From assembly GCF_001654925.1 (NCBI RefSeq), contig NZ_LXER01000007.1, positions 62,001 to 126,000 on the forward strand: a stretch of DNA of 64,000 nucleotides, written 5' to 3'. Shown here piece after piece: positions 11,292-21,087 of the stretch (position 1 is the stretch's first letter; each line of letters opens with the position of its first letter). The notes under the pieces were generated by a model. The model saw only the letters and a program-made list of their open reading frames with translations, searched no databases and was not told the origin of the DNA. The position numbers and the translations under genes are program-made. The DNA is from Buttiauxella brennerae ATCC 51605. Lineage in GTDB: Bacteria; Pseudomonadota; Gammaproteobacteria; Enterobacterales; Enterobacteriaceae.

Positions 11292-12232
11292 TGCTTAACG
11301 ATACCCAGTCACTGGCGAATGCTGCGTGGGATGCTAACTCTCTTAACGAGCTAAAAGCGAAAACCGGGCAAGATCCTAAGGGCAACATGAAGTCGGTTGC
11401 CCGCCAGGTGGAGGGGATGTTCGTGCAGATGATGCTGAAAAGCATGCGTGAAGCGCTGCCAAAAGATGGCTTGTTTAGCAGCGAGCAGACGCGCATGTAC
11501 ACCAGCATCTATGACCAGCAAATCGCCCAGCAGCTCAGTTCCAAAGGGCTTGGGCTCGCCGATATGATGGTCGAGCAGATGGGCGGCAACGCTGACCCAT
11601 CGGAAGATGCAGGCAAAGTGCCGATGAAGTTTGACCTACAAACCGTGACCACTTTCCAGAACCAGACCTTAACGCAAATGGTGCGCCAGGCGATTCCAAA
11701 AGTACCTTCTAACGAAGAGCCGCTTACGGGTGACAGTAAAGACTTCCTGGCGCAGCTTTCATTACCGGCAAGGCTTGCCAGTGAACAGAGCGGCATTCCT
11801 CATCACCTGATTCTGGCGCAGGCCGCGCTGGAGTCAGGCTGGGGGCAGCGCCAAATTCTGACTGAAAAAGGTGAGCCAAGTTTTAACTTGTTTGGCGTTA
11901 AAGCGTCGGGAAGTTGGAAAGGCCCGACGACGGAAATCACCACTACCGAATATGAAAACGGTGAAGCGAAGAAGGTGAAAGCTAAATTCCGAGTCTATAG
12001 CTCCTATCTCGAAGCGCTTTCTGACTACGTCGGCTTACTGACGCGCAACCCGCGATACGCCGCCGTAACCAATGCCAATACCGCAGAGCAGGGCGCACAA
12101 GCCTTGCAGAACGCGGGTTATGCGACTGACCCTAACTATGCTCGCAAGCTGACGGGCATGATTCAGCAGATGAAAGCGATGGGCGAGAAAGTGGCAAAAG
12201 CTTATAGCAATGACTTATCCAATTTATTCTGA
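11291..12232 (+). CDS. flgJ: Rod cap and peptidoglycan hydrolase FlgJ
   Basis: A two-domain protein. The N-terminal half (about 1-150) caps the growing rod, and the C-terminal half is a glucosaminidase/muramidase that opens the peptidoglycan for the rod. It has 313 residues, the E. coli length. The glycosidase motif LILAQAALESGWGQRQI gives catalytic Glu at residue 181, and the YSSYLEALSDYVGLL and AGYATDPNYA stretches are typical. ATG 11291 overlaps the flgI stop. A longer frame from 11261 is ignored because it lies inside flgI and does not match the family start. An ERIC element begins directly after its stop. Confidence 0.97.
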   Translation: MLNDTQSLANAAWDANSLNELKAKTGQDPKGNMKSVARQVEGMFVQMMLKSMREALPKDGLFSSEQTRMYTSIYDQQIAQQLSSKGLGLADMMVEQMGGNADPSEDAGKVPMKFDLQTVTTFQNQTLTQMVRQAIPKVPSNEEPLTGDSKDFLAQLSLPARLASEQSGIPHHLILAQAALESGWGQRQILTEKGEPSFNLFGVKASGSWKGPTTEITTTEYENGEAKKVKAKFRVYSSYLEALSDYVGLLTRNPRYAAVTNANTAEQGAQALQNAGYATDPNYARKLTGMIQQMKAMGEKVAKAYSNDLSNLF

Positions 12233-12431
12233 AGCTCATCATACTTCGAGCCGCAGGTGCGTTGGCTGCACTCACAAACCCCAGTCACTTACTTTATGTA
12301 AGCTCCTGAGGATTATGCGGCCCATCCATGGGCCTTACCCCTTTGGGGACGCTGCAAGCAGCGTTCAAATTTGTTCCAGACAAATTTGTTGCTCCCTTGC
12401 CGCCTTCCTGCAACTCGAATTATTTAGAGCT
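12233..12431. repeat. ERIC (IRU) element carrying a ~70-base multi-hairpin insertion
   Basis: The outer parts match the enterobacterial ERIC repeat. There are terminal inverted sequences (agctc...ttcgag at both ends, inward to gcagg / cctgc) and the central ccccagtcacttacttta and taagctcctgaggatt that form the ERIC core. Between the core and the right arm, about 12318-12390, is an insertion of roughly 70 bases. It is made of successive hairpins: ggccca/tgggcc (12319-12334), acgctg/cagcgt (12349-12364) and aaatttgt/acaaattt (12367-12387). It fills the flgJ-flgK gap from the flgJ stop to just before the flgK sigma-28 promoter. Confidence 0.85.
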
Positions 12432-12437
12432 AACACC

Positions 12438-12464
12438 TCAAGTGTTGCCAGACGCTGCCGATAC
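12438..12464 (+). promoter_or_regulatory. Sigma-28 (FliA) promoter of flgKL
   Basis: The -35 TCAAGTGT, 11-base spacer and -10 GCCGATAC compare well with TAAAGTTT-N11-GCCGATAA: exact spacing, -10 matching 7 of 8. It lies 40 bases upstream of the flgK ATG, fitting late class 3 expression of the hook-filament junction genes. It is separated by 6 bases from the end of the upstream ERIC element. Confidence 0.85.
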
Positions 12465-12504
12465 TTATCAACAGGAATCGTGATTAACGCGCTAAGGAAA
12501 TTTC

Positions 12505-14166
12505 ATGTCCAGTAGCCTGATTAACAGTGCCATGAGTGGCCTGGGTGCTGCCCAGGCGGCACTGAATACTGTCAGTAACAACATTTCTAACTACAACGTC
12601 TCAGGCTATACCCGCCAGACTACCGTGTTGGCTCAGTCGAAAAGTACGCTTGGCGCAGGTGGTTGGATTGGTAATGGCGTGCAAGTCAGCGGTGTGCAAC
12701 GTGAATATGATGCGTTCATCACTAACCAACTGCGCGCGGCACAAACGCAAAGCAGTGGTCTGAGTACTCAGTATCAGCAGATGTCCAAGATTGACAATAT
12801 GCTGTCGGGCAGCACCAATACGCTGGCAACCACGATGCAGAGCTTCTTCACCGGCCTGCAAACGCTGGTCAGTAACTCTGAAGACCCGGCTGCGCGCCAG
12901 GCGCTGCTTGGCAATGCCAACGGTCTGGTAAACCAGTTTAAGGTGACCGATCAGTATCTGCGCGATCAGGATAAGCAGGTGAATACCAGCATCCAAAGCA
13001 GCGTGGAACAAATCAATAATTATGCCAGCCAGATTGCGAACCTGAACAATCAGATTTCACGTCTGACCGGCGTGGGTGCGGGTGCCGCACCTAACGATTT
13101 GCTCGACCAACGTGACCAGTTGGTGAGCCAGTTGAACCAGATTGTGGGTGTCGAAGTTAGCGTTCAGGACGGCGGCACATATAACGTGTCCATCGCGAAC
13201 GGCTTAAACCTGGTGCAGGGTGATAAAGCCAATAAACTGGCGGCAGTGGCTTCCAGCGCTGACCCTTCACGTACCACTGTTGCGTATGTTGACCCTGTTT
13301 CAGGCACCACTGAAATCCCAGAAAACCAGCTCAATAGCGGCTCGCTGGGCGGCGTGTTGACCTTCCGTTCTCAGGATTTAGACAGCGCCCGCAATCGTCT
13401 TGGGCAATTGGCTCTGGCATTTTCTGATGCGATTAACCAGCAACATAGTAAAGGTATCGATGCCAATGGTGCGGTAGGCAAAGATTTCTTTGATTACGGC
13501 GGCCCGTCAGTATTAAGCAACAGTAAAAACGCCTCACAATTGACAACGCTGACTGCAAAAGTGACTGACAGCAAGGCGGTACAGTCCAGCGATTACAAAA
13601 TTGCTTTTAATGATCCTGACTGGCAAATCACGCGTTTATCGGACAACAAGACATTCTCAGCAACCGCTGACGATGATGGCAGTGGCAACAAAAGTTTGAG
13701 TTTCGACGGGCTAAAAGTCGACATCAGCGGTACGCCTGCAACGAAGAATGACAGTTTCATTGTTAAGCCGGTTTCAGACGTTGTCGTGAATATGAAAGTC
13801 TTAATTAGCGACGAAAGCGAGTTGGCATTAGCGGCCAATCCTTCGGGGGGCGATAGCGACAACCGTAATGCTCAGGCGCTGTTGGATTTGCAGAGCAGTA
13901 AAGTCGTCAACGGCAACAAATCGTTTAACGATGCGTATGCCAGCCTGGTGAGTGATGTGGGTAACAAAACCAGCACCCTGAAAGTCACCAGTACCACACA
14001 AGATAGCGTGGTCACGCAGTTGAGTAACCAACAGCAATCCATCTCTGGCGTCAACCTTGACGAAGAGTACGGTAACTTGCAGCGTTTCCAACAATATTAC
14101 CTGGCGAATGCTCAGGTACTCCAGACGGCATCAACATTGTTTGATGCGTTACTGTCCATCCGTTAA
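12505..14166 (+). CDS. flgK: Flagellar hook-filament junction protein FlgK (HAP1)
   Basis: The first junction protein between hook and filament, and a client of the chaperone FlgN. It has 553 residues, equal to Salmonella and slightly longer than E. coli (547). The N-terminus MSSSLINSAMSGLGAAQAALNTVSNNISNYNVSGYTRQ is the D0 segment. The C-terminus GVNLDEEYGNLQRFQQYYLANAQVLQTASTLFDALLSIR is the matching helix. ATG 12505 is preceded by ctaaggaaatttc. Transcription can come from the sigma-28 promoter at 12438 and possibly by readthrough from flgB-J. Confidence 0.97.
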   Translation: MSSSLINSAMSGLGAAQAALNTVSNNISNYNVSGYTRQTTVLAQSKSTLGAGGWIGNGVQVSGVQREYDAFITNQLRAAQTQSSGLSTQYQQMSKIDNMLSGSTNTLATTMQSFFTGLQTLVSNSEDPAARQALLGNANGLVNQFKVTDQYLRDQDKQVNTSIQSSVEQINNYASQIANLNNQISRLTGVGAGAAPNDLLDQRDQLVSQLNQIVGVEVSVQDGGTYNVSIANGLNLVQGDKANKLAAVASSADPSRTTVAYVDPVSGTTEIPENQLNSGSLGGVLTFRSQDLDSARNRLGQLALAFSDAINQQHSKGIDANGAVGKDFFDYGGPSVLSNSKNASQLTTLTAKVTDSKAVQSSDYKIAFNDPDWQITRLSDNKTFSATADDDGSGNKSLSFDGLKVDISGTPATKNDSFIVKPVSDVVVNMKVLISDESELALAANPSGGDSDNRNAQALLDLQSSKVVNGNKSFNDAYASLVSDVGNKTSTLKVTSTTQDSVVTQLSNQQQSISGVNLDEEYGNLQRFQQYYLANAQVLQTASTLFDALLSIR

Positions 14167-14182
14167 TTAAGGAATCTGGCGT

Positions 14183-15148
14183 ATGCGTATCAGTACCGCA
14201 ATGATGTACCAGCAGAATATGCGTGGCGTGACCAACGCGCAAAGTGAGTGGCTGCGTTACGGCGAGCAAATGTCGACCGGCAAACGTGTCACCAAACCTT
14301 CTGATGACCCGATTGCCGCATCGCAAGCCGTCGTCTTGTCTCAGGCTCAGGCACAAAACAGCCAGTATGCGCTGGCGCGTACCTTTGCCACGCAAAAAGT
14401 GTCGCTGGAAGAAAACGTGCTGGGGCAGGTGACGACAGCCATTCAGTCTGCGCAGGAAAAAATCGTTAACGCCGGTAACGGTACGTTAAGCGATGACGAC
14501 CGCGCATCACTGGCAACCGATCTGGAAGGTATTCGCAATCAAATCCTCAACCTTGCCAATAGTACTGATGGCAACGGGCGCTATATTTTTGCGGGCTATA
14601 AAACGGACTCAGCACCGTTTAGCGGTGGGGCCAATAGCATTACGTATACAGGCGGTGATACCGCGGTGACTCAGTCGGTTGATGCTTCGCGCACCATGAC
14701 GATTGGCCACACGGGTACGCAAGTCTTCAACTCACTGACCAGCAATGCGGTGCCGGAGCCAGCAGGTACGGGTGATTCCGAAACCAATTTGTTCAACATG
14801 CTTGATTCTGCTATTGAAACCTTGAGGAAACCCGCTCAAGACCTGGATGATGCAGGTAAACAAGTTTTAAGCGATGCGATTGATAAAACCAACCGTGGGC
14901 TGAAAAACTCACTTAACAACGTGTTGACGGTGCGTGCGGAGCTTGGCACACAGCTTAATGAGTTGGATAAACTTGATGAGTTAGGAAGCGACCGTGCGTT
15001 GGGACAGTCTCAGCAAATGAGTGACCTGGTTGATGTTGACTGGAACTCAGCAATCTCTTCCTATGTGATGCAACAGGCAGCCCTTCAGGCTTCATATAAA
15101 GCGTTCAGCGATATGCAGGGAATGTCCCTGTTCCAGCTGAATAAGTAA
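14183..15148 (+). CDS. flgL: Flagellar hook-filament junction protein FlgL (HAP3)
   Basis: The second junction protein, flagellin-like, placed between FlgK and the filament and also carried by FlgN. It has 321 residues (E. coli 317). The N-terminus MRISTAMMYQQNMRGVTNAQSEWLRYGEQMSTGKRVTKPSDDP carries the flagellin-type D0/D1 sequence. The C-terminus AALQASYKAFSDMQGMSLFQLNK is typical. It lies 16 bases after flgK with an aaggaatc ribosome site, and forms the end of the operon. Confidence 0.97.
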   Translation: MRISTAMMYQQNMRGVTNAQSEWLRYGEQMSTGKRVTKPSDDPIAASQAVVLSQAQAQNSQYALARTFATQKVSLEENVLGQVTTAIQSAQEKIVNAGNGTLSDDDRASLATDLEGIRNQILNLANSTDGNGRYIFAGYKTDSAPFSGGANSITYTGGDTAVTQSVDASRTMTIGHTGTQVFNSLTSNAVPEPAGTGDSETNLFNMLDSAIETLRKPAQDLDDAGKQVLSDAIDKTNRGLKNSLNNVLTVRAELGTQLNELDKLDELGSDRALGQSQQMSDLVDVDWNSAISSYVMQQAALQASYKAFSDMQGMSLFQLNK

Positions 15149-15221
15149 AGTTTCACCAATTTAGGCGTGCTATGGCACGCTTTATCTGCCCACTTCATCA
15201 CCCCGAAGTGGGCTTTTTTTT
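15149..15221 (+). ncRNA. flgL 3' UTR, possible FlgO-type small RNA
   Basis: After the flgL stop come a hairpin (gcgtgc/gcacgc, 15165-15180) and a strong terminator with eight T residues. In E. coli a 3'-UTR-derived small RNA named FlgO has been described from flgL. This segment has the general build of such an RNA (two stems, Hfq-friendly U tail), but sequence identity was not checked. Low confidence as an RNA gene. Confidence 0.3.
15188..15221 (+). terminator. Rho-independent terminator after flgL
   Basis: A 9-bp perfect stem gcccacttc / gaagtgggc with an 8-base loop is followed by eight T residues. It ends the flagellar operon. Confidence 0.93.
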
Positions 15222-15304
15222 GCCTGAAAATGGGGGGTGTTGGTGCTAAGCGATTGGGAGAAGAGGCTGATTGCTGGTGTCGGTCAGATTAGTGGTGATA
15301 AACA

Positions 15305-15343
15305 GAAATAAAAAAGCCGACCCGTTTCCGGATCGGCTTTTTA
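15305..15343 (-). terminator. Rho-independent terminator of rne (probably bidirectional)
   Basis: The stem aaaagccga / tcggctttt, with a cc/gg and cg/cg continuation around a small loop, is followed on the minus strand by a run of T residues. It lies 15 bases past the rne stop and could also stop readthrough from flgL. Confidence 0.85.
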
Positions 15344-15357
15344 GCAACGCTTAGCGA

Positions 15358-18300
15358 TTACTCAGCGCTTTTTGGGCGTGTAGCAGGTGCTGTTGCCTGG
15401 TGCGTCGCACTGGTGGCACCAGCAGAACCGCGACCACTGAAGTCATACGTTGGGCGGACCCAATCGCTTTGACGTGGCGCTTCCGGGGCGTATTCCGGCG
15501 CAGGTGCTTTAGTCATTGGTGCAGTTGCATGCTTAGTCACATGAGCCACTACCGGTGCAACCGTTGGAGCAACAACTTGTGGTTCAGGCACGACAGCCTT
15601 CGCTTCAGGCTGTACTTCGGCAACAGTTTCAGTCACTTCAACCGGTTTAGCTTCTTCTACCGGAGCAACTGGCGCGGTCTGTTCAACCACTACCGGGGCT
15701 TGCTCTGCGATTTCAGCCGCTTGTTGTTGCTGTGTTTCTACAGCAACGTGATCCTGAACCGGAGCAACTTCTTCAATGACTTGCTCTGCGACAACGTCGT
15801 CTTGAGCAGCAATCAGATGCGGTTGTTCGTTCACTGAAGTTGCAATCACTTCCGGATGCGTCGTTTCAACTTTGGCAGTCTCAACCGGCGCGGCTTCAAC
15901 GCGTACAGTTTCAACATGTCCAGTTTCAACAACAGATTGCGCTACCGCAGCCACTTCCTGAGCAACAGGTTGTGAAATAAACACCTCTGGCACTTCTTGC
16001 TCGTGAGAAACGAAGACTGGGGTACGTTCAACGTTGTCGTACTGGTTCTCTTCATGAGTGCGGGCAATCGGGTAACTAATCCAGGCTTTACCAGATGCGA
16101 GTTCAGGAGAGGCACAAGCAACGATCAATGGCATCGGAGACTGCGTTGGGTAACGCTCATCACGATAGCGACGACGACGTTGGCCACTGACACGTAAGTG
16201 ACGTGGTGAACGACGGGAACGACGCGGCATACCGTTAGAGTCGTTACGAGAATCGTTGTTGTCTTCTTGCTCAACAGCAGATTTCTCGATAACAGCCGGT
16301 AACGGAATGGTAGCCAGTTCGGTACGGGCAGCAGGTGCTGCGGCTGGCTCTGCAACGTCAGGCGTCACCACAACTTCCGCAACAGAATCTTGTGCAGATT
16401 CGAAGCGAACTTTCTGGCTCAGTTGGCGCTGTTTACGGCGCGGCATAACCTGGACGCGTTCTTCCTGCTCGGTCTCAGCTTCAACTTCAACTTCAACCAC
16501 TTCATCACGCTGCAGAACTTTAACTTCTTGCTGTGCCTGGCGTTTGTCATCGCTACGACGACGGTTGCGCTCACGACGTGGCTGCTGCTCGTCACGTGCT
16601 TTAGGCTTCTCAGCTTCTTCAACAACAACGTTCGGGCGGTTTTCACGAACTTCAGCATTTTGCTGCTGACCCTGGCGGCGATTACGGCGGTTATCGTCGC
16701 GATCGCGGTTTTCACGCGGCTCACGGTTATCACGATTTTCGCTGCGGTTTTCACCACGGCCTTCGCCACGATTATCACGATCGCGGTTGTTGCGATCGCC
16801 ACGATCGTTACGGTCACGGCGGTTATTCTGGCGACGGTTATTACGGCGATCCTGACCTTGACGTTGGCCTTCAGTCTCAGCTGGTTTCGCTTCCTGAACT
16901 TCTTTGTTTTCGGTGCCAGGTTCGCCTGCGAACAGGTTTTTCAACGCACTAAAGAAGCGGCTAATTAAGCCAGGTTGTTCTGCTGTAACTGCTTTCGCGA
17001 CCGCAGGCTTAGCCACTGGTGCAGGCGTTGCAACAGGGGCCGTCTCTGGCGGAGCCGGTGGCACGTCAGGCATAACAAAAGTAGCCAGCGCGGGTTGCTC
17101 AGGGCGTTTACGCTCGGCGTACTCTTCATCAGAAGGCATCGCCATCTCTTCTTCATGCAGTTTTGGCAGCATGTAGCTCAGCGTTTTGGTCTCTTCGCCT
17201 TTACGCACGCGCAGTACGGAGTAGTGTGGTGTTTCCATCTGATCGTTAGGAACGATGATGGCTTTCACGCCGCCCTGACGGGTTTCAATCGCGCTTACCG
17301 CATCACGTTTTTCGTTCAGCAGGTAAGAAGCAATCGGCACCGGAACAATCGCGTGAACTTCCTGGGTGTTCTCTTTCAGCGCTTCTTCTTCAATCAGACG
17401 CAGAATGGAGAGTGCCATGGATTCGTTGTCACGCACGGTACCTGTACCGCTACAACGCGGGCAGACATGGTGGCTGGACTCACCCAAAGAAGGGGAGAGA
17501 CGCTGACGCGACATTTCCAGCAGGCCAAAACGAGAGATATGGCTAATCTGGATACGAGCCCTGTCCTGGCGCACGGCTTCACGCAGACGGTTCTCAACAG
17601 CACGCTGGTGGCGCACAGGAGTCATGTCGATGAAGTCGATAACAATCAGGCCGCCGAGGTCACGCAAACGCAGTTGGCGCGCGATTTCATCAGCAGCTTC
17701 AAGGTTGGTATTGAAGGCCGTTTCTTCGATATCGCCACCGCGAGTTGCGCGCGCGGAGTTGATGTCGATGGCGGTTAACGCTTCGGTGGAGTCAATAACA
17801 ATTGAGCCACCGGATGGCAGACGCACTTCACGCTGGAAAGCGGATTCAATCTGCGACTCAATCTGGTAGTGGCTAAACAGCGGGATTTCACCGGTGTAGA
17901 GCTTAATTTTGCTGCTGAAGTCTGGGCGACCCAATGCACCGATATGCTGGCGAGCCAGTTCGAGTACTTTCGGGTTATCGATAAGAATTTCACCGATGTC
18001 CTGACGCAAATAATCACGGAAAGCACGCACGATAACGTTGCTTTCCTGATGAATAAGGAAAGGTGCCGGGCGATTTTCTGCCGCTTTCTGGATAGCTTCC
18101 CAGTGCTTCAGGCGGAAGCTTAAATCCCATTGCAGTGCTTCAGCGGATTTACCCACGCCAGCAGTACGTACAATCAGACCCATGCCATCTGGCAGTTCCA
18201 GGGAGGAAAGGGCTTCTTTCAATTCGGTACGGTCGTCACCTTCGATGCGGCGGGAAATACCACCAGCACGTGGGTTGTTCGGCATCAGTACCAAATAACT

Positions 18301-18672
18301 TCCTGCCAGGCTGATAAAGGTGGTTAAGGCTGCACCTTTATTACCACGTTCTTCTTTATCAATCTGAACAATCACTTCCTGACCTTCGCGCAGAACATCT
18401 TTGATGTTTGGGCGGCCATGAGATGAATAATTAGACGGGAAATATTCGCGGGCAATTTCTTTAAGAGGAAGGAAACCATGTCGTTCCGCGCCGTAATCTA
18501 CAAAAGCCGCTTCCAGACTTGGTTCAATACGGGTGATTTTGCCTTTATAGATGTTGGCTTTTTTCTGTTCGTGGCCAGGACTTTCAATATCCAGGTCGTA
18601 CAGACGCTGCCCATCTACAAGGGCGACACGCAACTCTTCTTGCTGAGTCGCGTTTATTAGCATTCTTTTCAT
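15358..18672 (-). CDS. rne: Ribonuclease E, degradosome endonuclease and scaffold
   Basis: An essential endoribonuclease for mRNA decay and rRNA/tRNA processing. It has 1104 residues (E. coli 1061). The catalytic half is collinear with E. coli: S1 domain about 35-120, catalytic Asp303 (AIDINS) and Asp346 (VIDFID), and Zn-link Cys404/Cys407 (CPRCSGTG). The scaffold half shows the membrane-binding amphipathic segment [15 protein letters not shown] (567-581), arginine-rich RNA-binding regions (about 608-670 and 815-840), the RhlB-binding area (about 690-760), an enolase-site-like region ([17 protein letters not shown], about 847-862) and the PNPase-binding C-terminus ([22 protein letters not shown]). 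The first Arg/Asn/Asp region is longer than in E. coli. A long leader precedes it, used for feedback control in E. coli. Confidence 0.97.
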   Translation of the reverse strand: MKRMLINATQQEELRVALVDGQRLYDLDIESPGHEQKKANIYKGKITRIEPSLEAAFVDYGAERHGFLPLKEIAREYFPSNYSSHGRPNIKDVLREGQEVIVQIDKEERGNKGAALTTFISLAGSYLVLMPNNPRAGGISRRIEGDDRTELKEALSSLELPDGMGLIVRTAGVGKSAEALQWDLSFRLKHWEAIQKAAENRPAPFLIHQESNVIVRAFRDYLRQDIGEILIDNPKVLELARQHIGALGRPDFSSKIKLYTGEIPLFSHYQIESQIESAFQREVRLPSGGSIVIDSTEALTAIDINSARATRGGDIEETAFNTNLEAADEIARQLRLRDLGGLIVIDFIDMTPVRHQRAVENRLREAVRQDRARIQISHISRFGLLEMSRQRLSPSLGESSHHVCPRCSGTGTVRDNESMALSILRLIEEEALKENTQEVHAIVPVPIASYLLNEKRDAVSAIETRQGGVKAIIVPNDQMETPHYSVLRVRKGEETKTLSYMLPKLHEEEMAMPSDEEYAERKRPEQPALATFVMPDVPPAPPETAPVATPAPVAKPAVAKAVTAEQPGLISRFFSALKNLFAGEPGTENKEVQEAKPAETEGQRQGQDRRNNRRQNNRRDRNDRGDRNNRDRDNRGEGRGENRSENRDNREPRENRDRDDNRRNRRQGQQQNAEVRENRPNVVVEEAEKPKARDEQQPRRERNRRRSDDKRQAQQEVKVLQRDEVVEVEVEAETEQEERVQVMPRRKQRQLSQKVRFESAQDSVAEVVVTPDVAEPAAAPAARTELATIPLPAVIEKSAVEQEDNNDSRNDSNGMPRRSRRSPRHLRVSGQRRRRYRDERYPTQSPMPLIVACASPELASGKAWISYPIARTHEENQYDNVERTPVFVSHEQEVPEVFISQPVAQEVAAVAQSVVETGHVETVRVEAAPVETAKVETTHPEVIATSVNEQPHLIAAQDDVVAEQVIEEVAPVQDHVAVETQQQQAAEIAEQAPVVVEQTAPVAPVEEAKPVEVTETVAEVQPEAKAVVPEPQVVAPTVAPVVAHVTKHATAPMTKAPAPEYAPEAPRQSDWVRPTYDFSGRGSAGATSATHQATAPATRPKSAE

Positions 18673-19062
18673 CGTAACTTACTCATTATTCTTACATTGG
18701 TGACAGAGCTACGGGCATGGTGACGCTGACCGGGAGTGAACCGATGGCCTCGTGACTAAACGCATTAAGTCGCCAACCTCACGGTTGTCGCTTGCTGAGA
18801 GGCGCAAAGTGTCGGTAGCCTGTATTTCATACGGAAATACAGCGCAATTATCGTGGGAACAAGCCTTGGAAAAGTTTCGCAAGCGTTGATTCCATTTACC
18901 GGCCAGGCTGCAACCCGCAGCCCGCTAACTGCATGAAAGTTCAATACGTCTTACGCCATTGCTGCGTGGATGAACATTCAGGCAAAACTGGTAATTCCGC
19001 AAATTCCTTGTTCTAACAAGTATCAACACGGAAAACCGCAACATTATTCCATTGCTAACCTT
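18673..19062 (-). promoter_or_regulatory. Long rne 5' leader (autoregulatory region)
   Basis: In E. coli the rne mRNA has a leader of about 361 nt that RNase E binds and cleaves to limit its own level. The same gap exists here: a good -10 at 19063-19068 predicts a leader of about 385 nt. A clear hairpin (ctgtatttc / gaaatacag) lies at 18820-18842, and it may correspond to the hp2 element, which I could not verify. No gene is visible on either strand, and the plus strand carries only the rluC upstream region. Confidence 0.6.
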
Positions 19063-19091
19063 ATTATAGCAAGATGACTTTTGCCTTTGAT
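19063..19091 (-). promoter_or_regulatory. Probable main promoter of rne
   Basis: The minus strand has a perfect TATAAT (19063-19068), preceded 17 bases upstream by a poor -35 (ATCAAA). The distance to the rne ATG (about 390 bases) agrees with the E. coli p1 promoter. Confidence 0.55.
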
Positions 19092-19245
19092 GCCTCGTTT
19101 CTTACAGTTTTTTAACTCACTTTTTCGCTGCATGTCGCAGAAATTTGAAAAAGAGGAGTCAGGCGACTTAAAACCAGGCAGTTTCTCAGTTAAGCACATA
19201 AAAATGAGTGGCGCTATCCGCGCACGCTATTTAGAATCGCCGACC

Positions 19246-20199
19246 ATGAAAACTCAGACACCTTCAGTACAAATCGTTGCCATTTCTTCCGATGAAGCCG
19301 GGCAGCGTATCGACAACTTTTTGCTCGCGCGCTTAAAAGGCGTACCAAAAAGTATGATTTATCGCATTTTGCGTAAAGGCGAAGTGCGCGTGAATAAAAA
19401 ACGCATCAAGCCTGAATATAAAATTCAGGACGGTGACGAAATCCGCATTCCTCCGGTGCGCGTTGCTGAACGTGAAGAAGAGGCGGTTTCCCCGCATCTG
19501 CAAAAAGTGGCGGCGCTGACGGCTGCGATTGTTTATGAAGACGACCATATCCTGGTGCTGAATAAGCCATCGGGTACGGCGGTTCATGGCGGTAGTGGTC
19601 TGAGCTTCGGCGTGATTGAAGGCTTGCGTGCTTTGCGTCCGGAAGCGCGTTTCCTTGAGCTCGTCCACCGTCTGGACCGTGATACGTCCGGGATTTTGCT
19701 GGTTGCCAAGAAACGCTCCGCATTGCGTTCACTGCATGAGCAACTGCGTGAAAAAGGGATGCAAAAGGATTATCTGGCATTGGTTCGCGGCCAATGGCAA
19801 TCGCATGTGAAAGCGGTGCAGGCTCCTTTACTTAAGAATATTTTGCAAAGCGGCGAGCGCATTGTGCGGGTCAATAGCGAAGGGAAACCTTCCGAGACGC
19901 GTTTTAAAGTTGAAGAGCGTTACGCATTTGCGACACTGGTGCGTTGCAGCCCGATCACCGGGCGTACTCACCAGATTCGTGTGCACACGTTGCACGCAGG
20001 CCACCCGATCGCGTTTGACGACCGATACGGTGACCGTGAATTTGATAAGCAACTTGCTGGAACGGGCCTGAACCGCTTGTTCCTGCACGCAGCGGCCTTG
20101 CGTTTCACCCATCCAAACACTGGCGAAATTATGCGAGTGGAAGCGCCGTTGGATGAGCAATTAAAGCGTTGCCTGAATGTTTTGCGTAACGCAGGTTAA
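19246..20199 (+). CDS. rluC: 23S rRNA pseudouridine synthase RluC
   Basis: Forms pseudouridine at positions 955, 2504 and 2580 of 23S rRNA (E. coli numbering). It has 317 residues (E. coli 319). An S4 RNA-binding domain ([21 protein letters not shown], about 21-41 onward) is followed by the RluA-type catalytic domain with HRLDRDTSG, giving catalytic Asp144 at the E. coli position. ATG 19246 ([14 protein letters not shown]) matches the family. The frame is open back to 19081, but that extension has no similarity I recognise. No obvious Shine-Dalgarno precedes ATG 19246. Divergent from rne. Confidence 0.95.
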   Translation: MKTQTPSVQIVAISSDEAGQRIDNFLLARLKGVPKSMIYRILRKGEVRVNKKRIKPEYKIQDGDEIRIPPVRVAEREEEAVSPHLQKVAALTAAIVYEDDHILVLNKPSGTAVHGGSGLSFGVIEGLRALRPEARFLELVHRLDRDTSGILLVAKKRSALRSLHEQLREKGMQKDYLALVRGQWQSHVKAVQAPLLKNILQSGERIVRVNSEGKPSETRFKVEERYAFATLVRCSPITGRTHQIRVHTLHAGHPIAFDDRYGDREFDKQLAGTGLNRLFLHAAALRFTHPNTGEIMRVEAPLDEQLKRCLNVLRNAG

Positions 20200-20236
20200 T
20201 TAGTTGTTTGCCGAGTAAGCGTTGCGCTTCTCGTAT

Positions 20237-20274
20237 AAAAGGTGGATGAAGCATGTGCTTATCCACCTTTTTTT
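20237..20274. terminator. Bidirectional terminator between rluC and yceF
   Basis: A long stem aaaaggtggat / atccacctttt, with an inner aagc/gctt, is followed by T residues on the plus strand. The minus strand also ends in a U tract. It serves the convergent rluC and yceF genes. Confidence 0.9.
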
Positions 20275-20275
20275 A

Positions 20276-20860
20276 TCACATCAGCAATGGGTTACACCCT
20301 TCATTGCGCAACATCTCGCACAAGCTAATCAGCGGAAGTCCCACTAACGTATTGGGATCCTTTCCAGATAAGCGATCGAATAATGTGATCCCCAAACCTT
20401 CACACTTGAAGCTACCTGCACAGTGCAGAGGCTGCTCTTTAAGCACGTAGTTGCAGATTTCTTGCTCACTTAGTTGGCGAAAATGCACATCAAATGGCTC
20501 ACAAATCACCTGTAAATTCCCTGCTGCGGAGTTATAAAGCGCCAGCCCGGTATAAAAAGTGACAATACTGTCACGCGCAATCATCAATTGTTCCACGGCT
20601 TTTTCTTCCGTGTGTGGCTTACCGACGATCTTTGCGTCTAATACGCAGACCTGATCCGAGCCAATAATCAGATGATTTGGATATTCCTTGCTCAATGCCT
20701 GTGCTTTGGCTTGTGCCAGTCGCATGACGAGCTGGCGGGCATCTTCGCCAGCTAACGGGGTTTCATCGACCTGTGGAGCCGCGGTTGTAAAGGGTATTTC
20801 CAGTTTTTCCAGCAACTCACGGCGCCAGGGAGAAGTTGAGGCCAGTACTATTTGAGTCAT
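20276..20860 (-). CDS. yceF: 7-methyl-GTP pyrophosphatase YceF (Maf family)
   Basis: A house-cleaning nucleotide pyrophosphatase. The E. coli YceF prefers 7-methyl-GTP and related modified nucleotides. It has 194 residues, the E. coli length. Maf motifs are present: [14 protein letters not shown] (7-20), VDETP (31-35), IIGSDQVC with Asp69, and the C-terminal [18 protein letters not shown]. It is convergent with rluC, with its stop one base past the shared terminator, and is divergent from yceD. Confidence 0.95.
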   Translation of the reverse strand: MTQIVLASTSPWRRELLEKLEIPFTTAAPQVDETPLAGEDARQLVMRLAQAKAQALSKEYPNHLIIGSDQVCVLDAKIVGKPHTEEKAVEQLMIARDSIVTFYTGLALYNSAAGNLQVICEPFDVHFRQLSEQEICNYVLKEQPLHCAGSFKCEGLGITLFDRLSGKDPNTLVGLPLISLCEMLRNEGCNPLLM

Positions 20861-20937
20861 ATTTTTTTCATTAATGATAGCGATCCGAGTAAAGGCATTT
20901 TAAACTGTGCCACCGCAATGTGTGCGAATAAATGGCA

Positions 20938-21059
20938 TACCCTTTATCTTTCAGATTGCAGGTGCGTTGGCGGAGTTTGTTCAACCTGGCTACATAGTCT
21001 TCTGTGCCGTTGGGTTTTACACAGTCCGTCTTCCTGAAATTAGAAATCTATTCGGGTAG
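20938..21059. repeat. Strongly degenerate ERIC-like element
   Basis: The left arm tttcagattgcaggtgcgttgg and right arm gtcttcctgaaattagaaatc...gggta resemble ERIC ends in order and spacing, and TACCC/GGGTA-type termini flank a span of 122 bases, the usual ERIC size. The central core is heavily mutated. It sits in the yceF-yceD divergent gap. Confidence 0.45.
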
Positions 21060-21087
21060 AAAAGGCGCTGTTATGAGGCCTTTTTCT

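Noticed and set aside
16975-17778. 267-codon open frame on the plus strand inside rne
   Set aside because: Antisense to the conserved rne catalytic region, with low-complexity Arg/His/Phe-rich content typical of the complement of a skewed coding sequence.
19081-19245. Possible 55-residue N-terminal extension of RluC
   Set aside because: The frame is open, but homologues start at ATG 19246. The extension overlaps the rne promoter region and shows no conservation I recognise.
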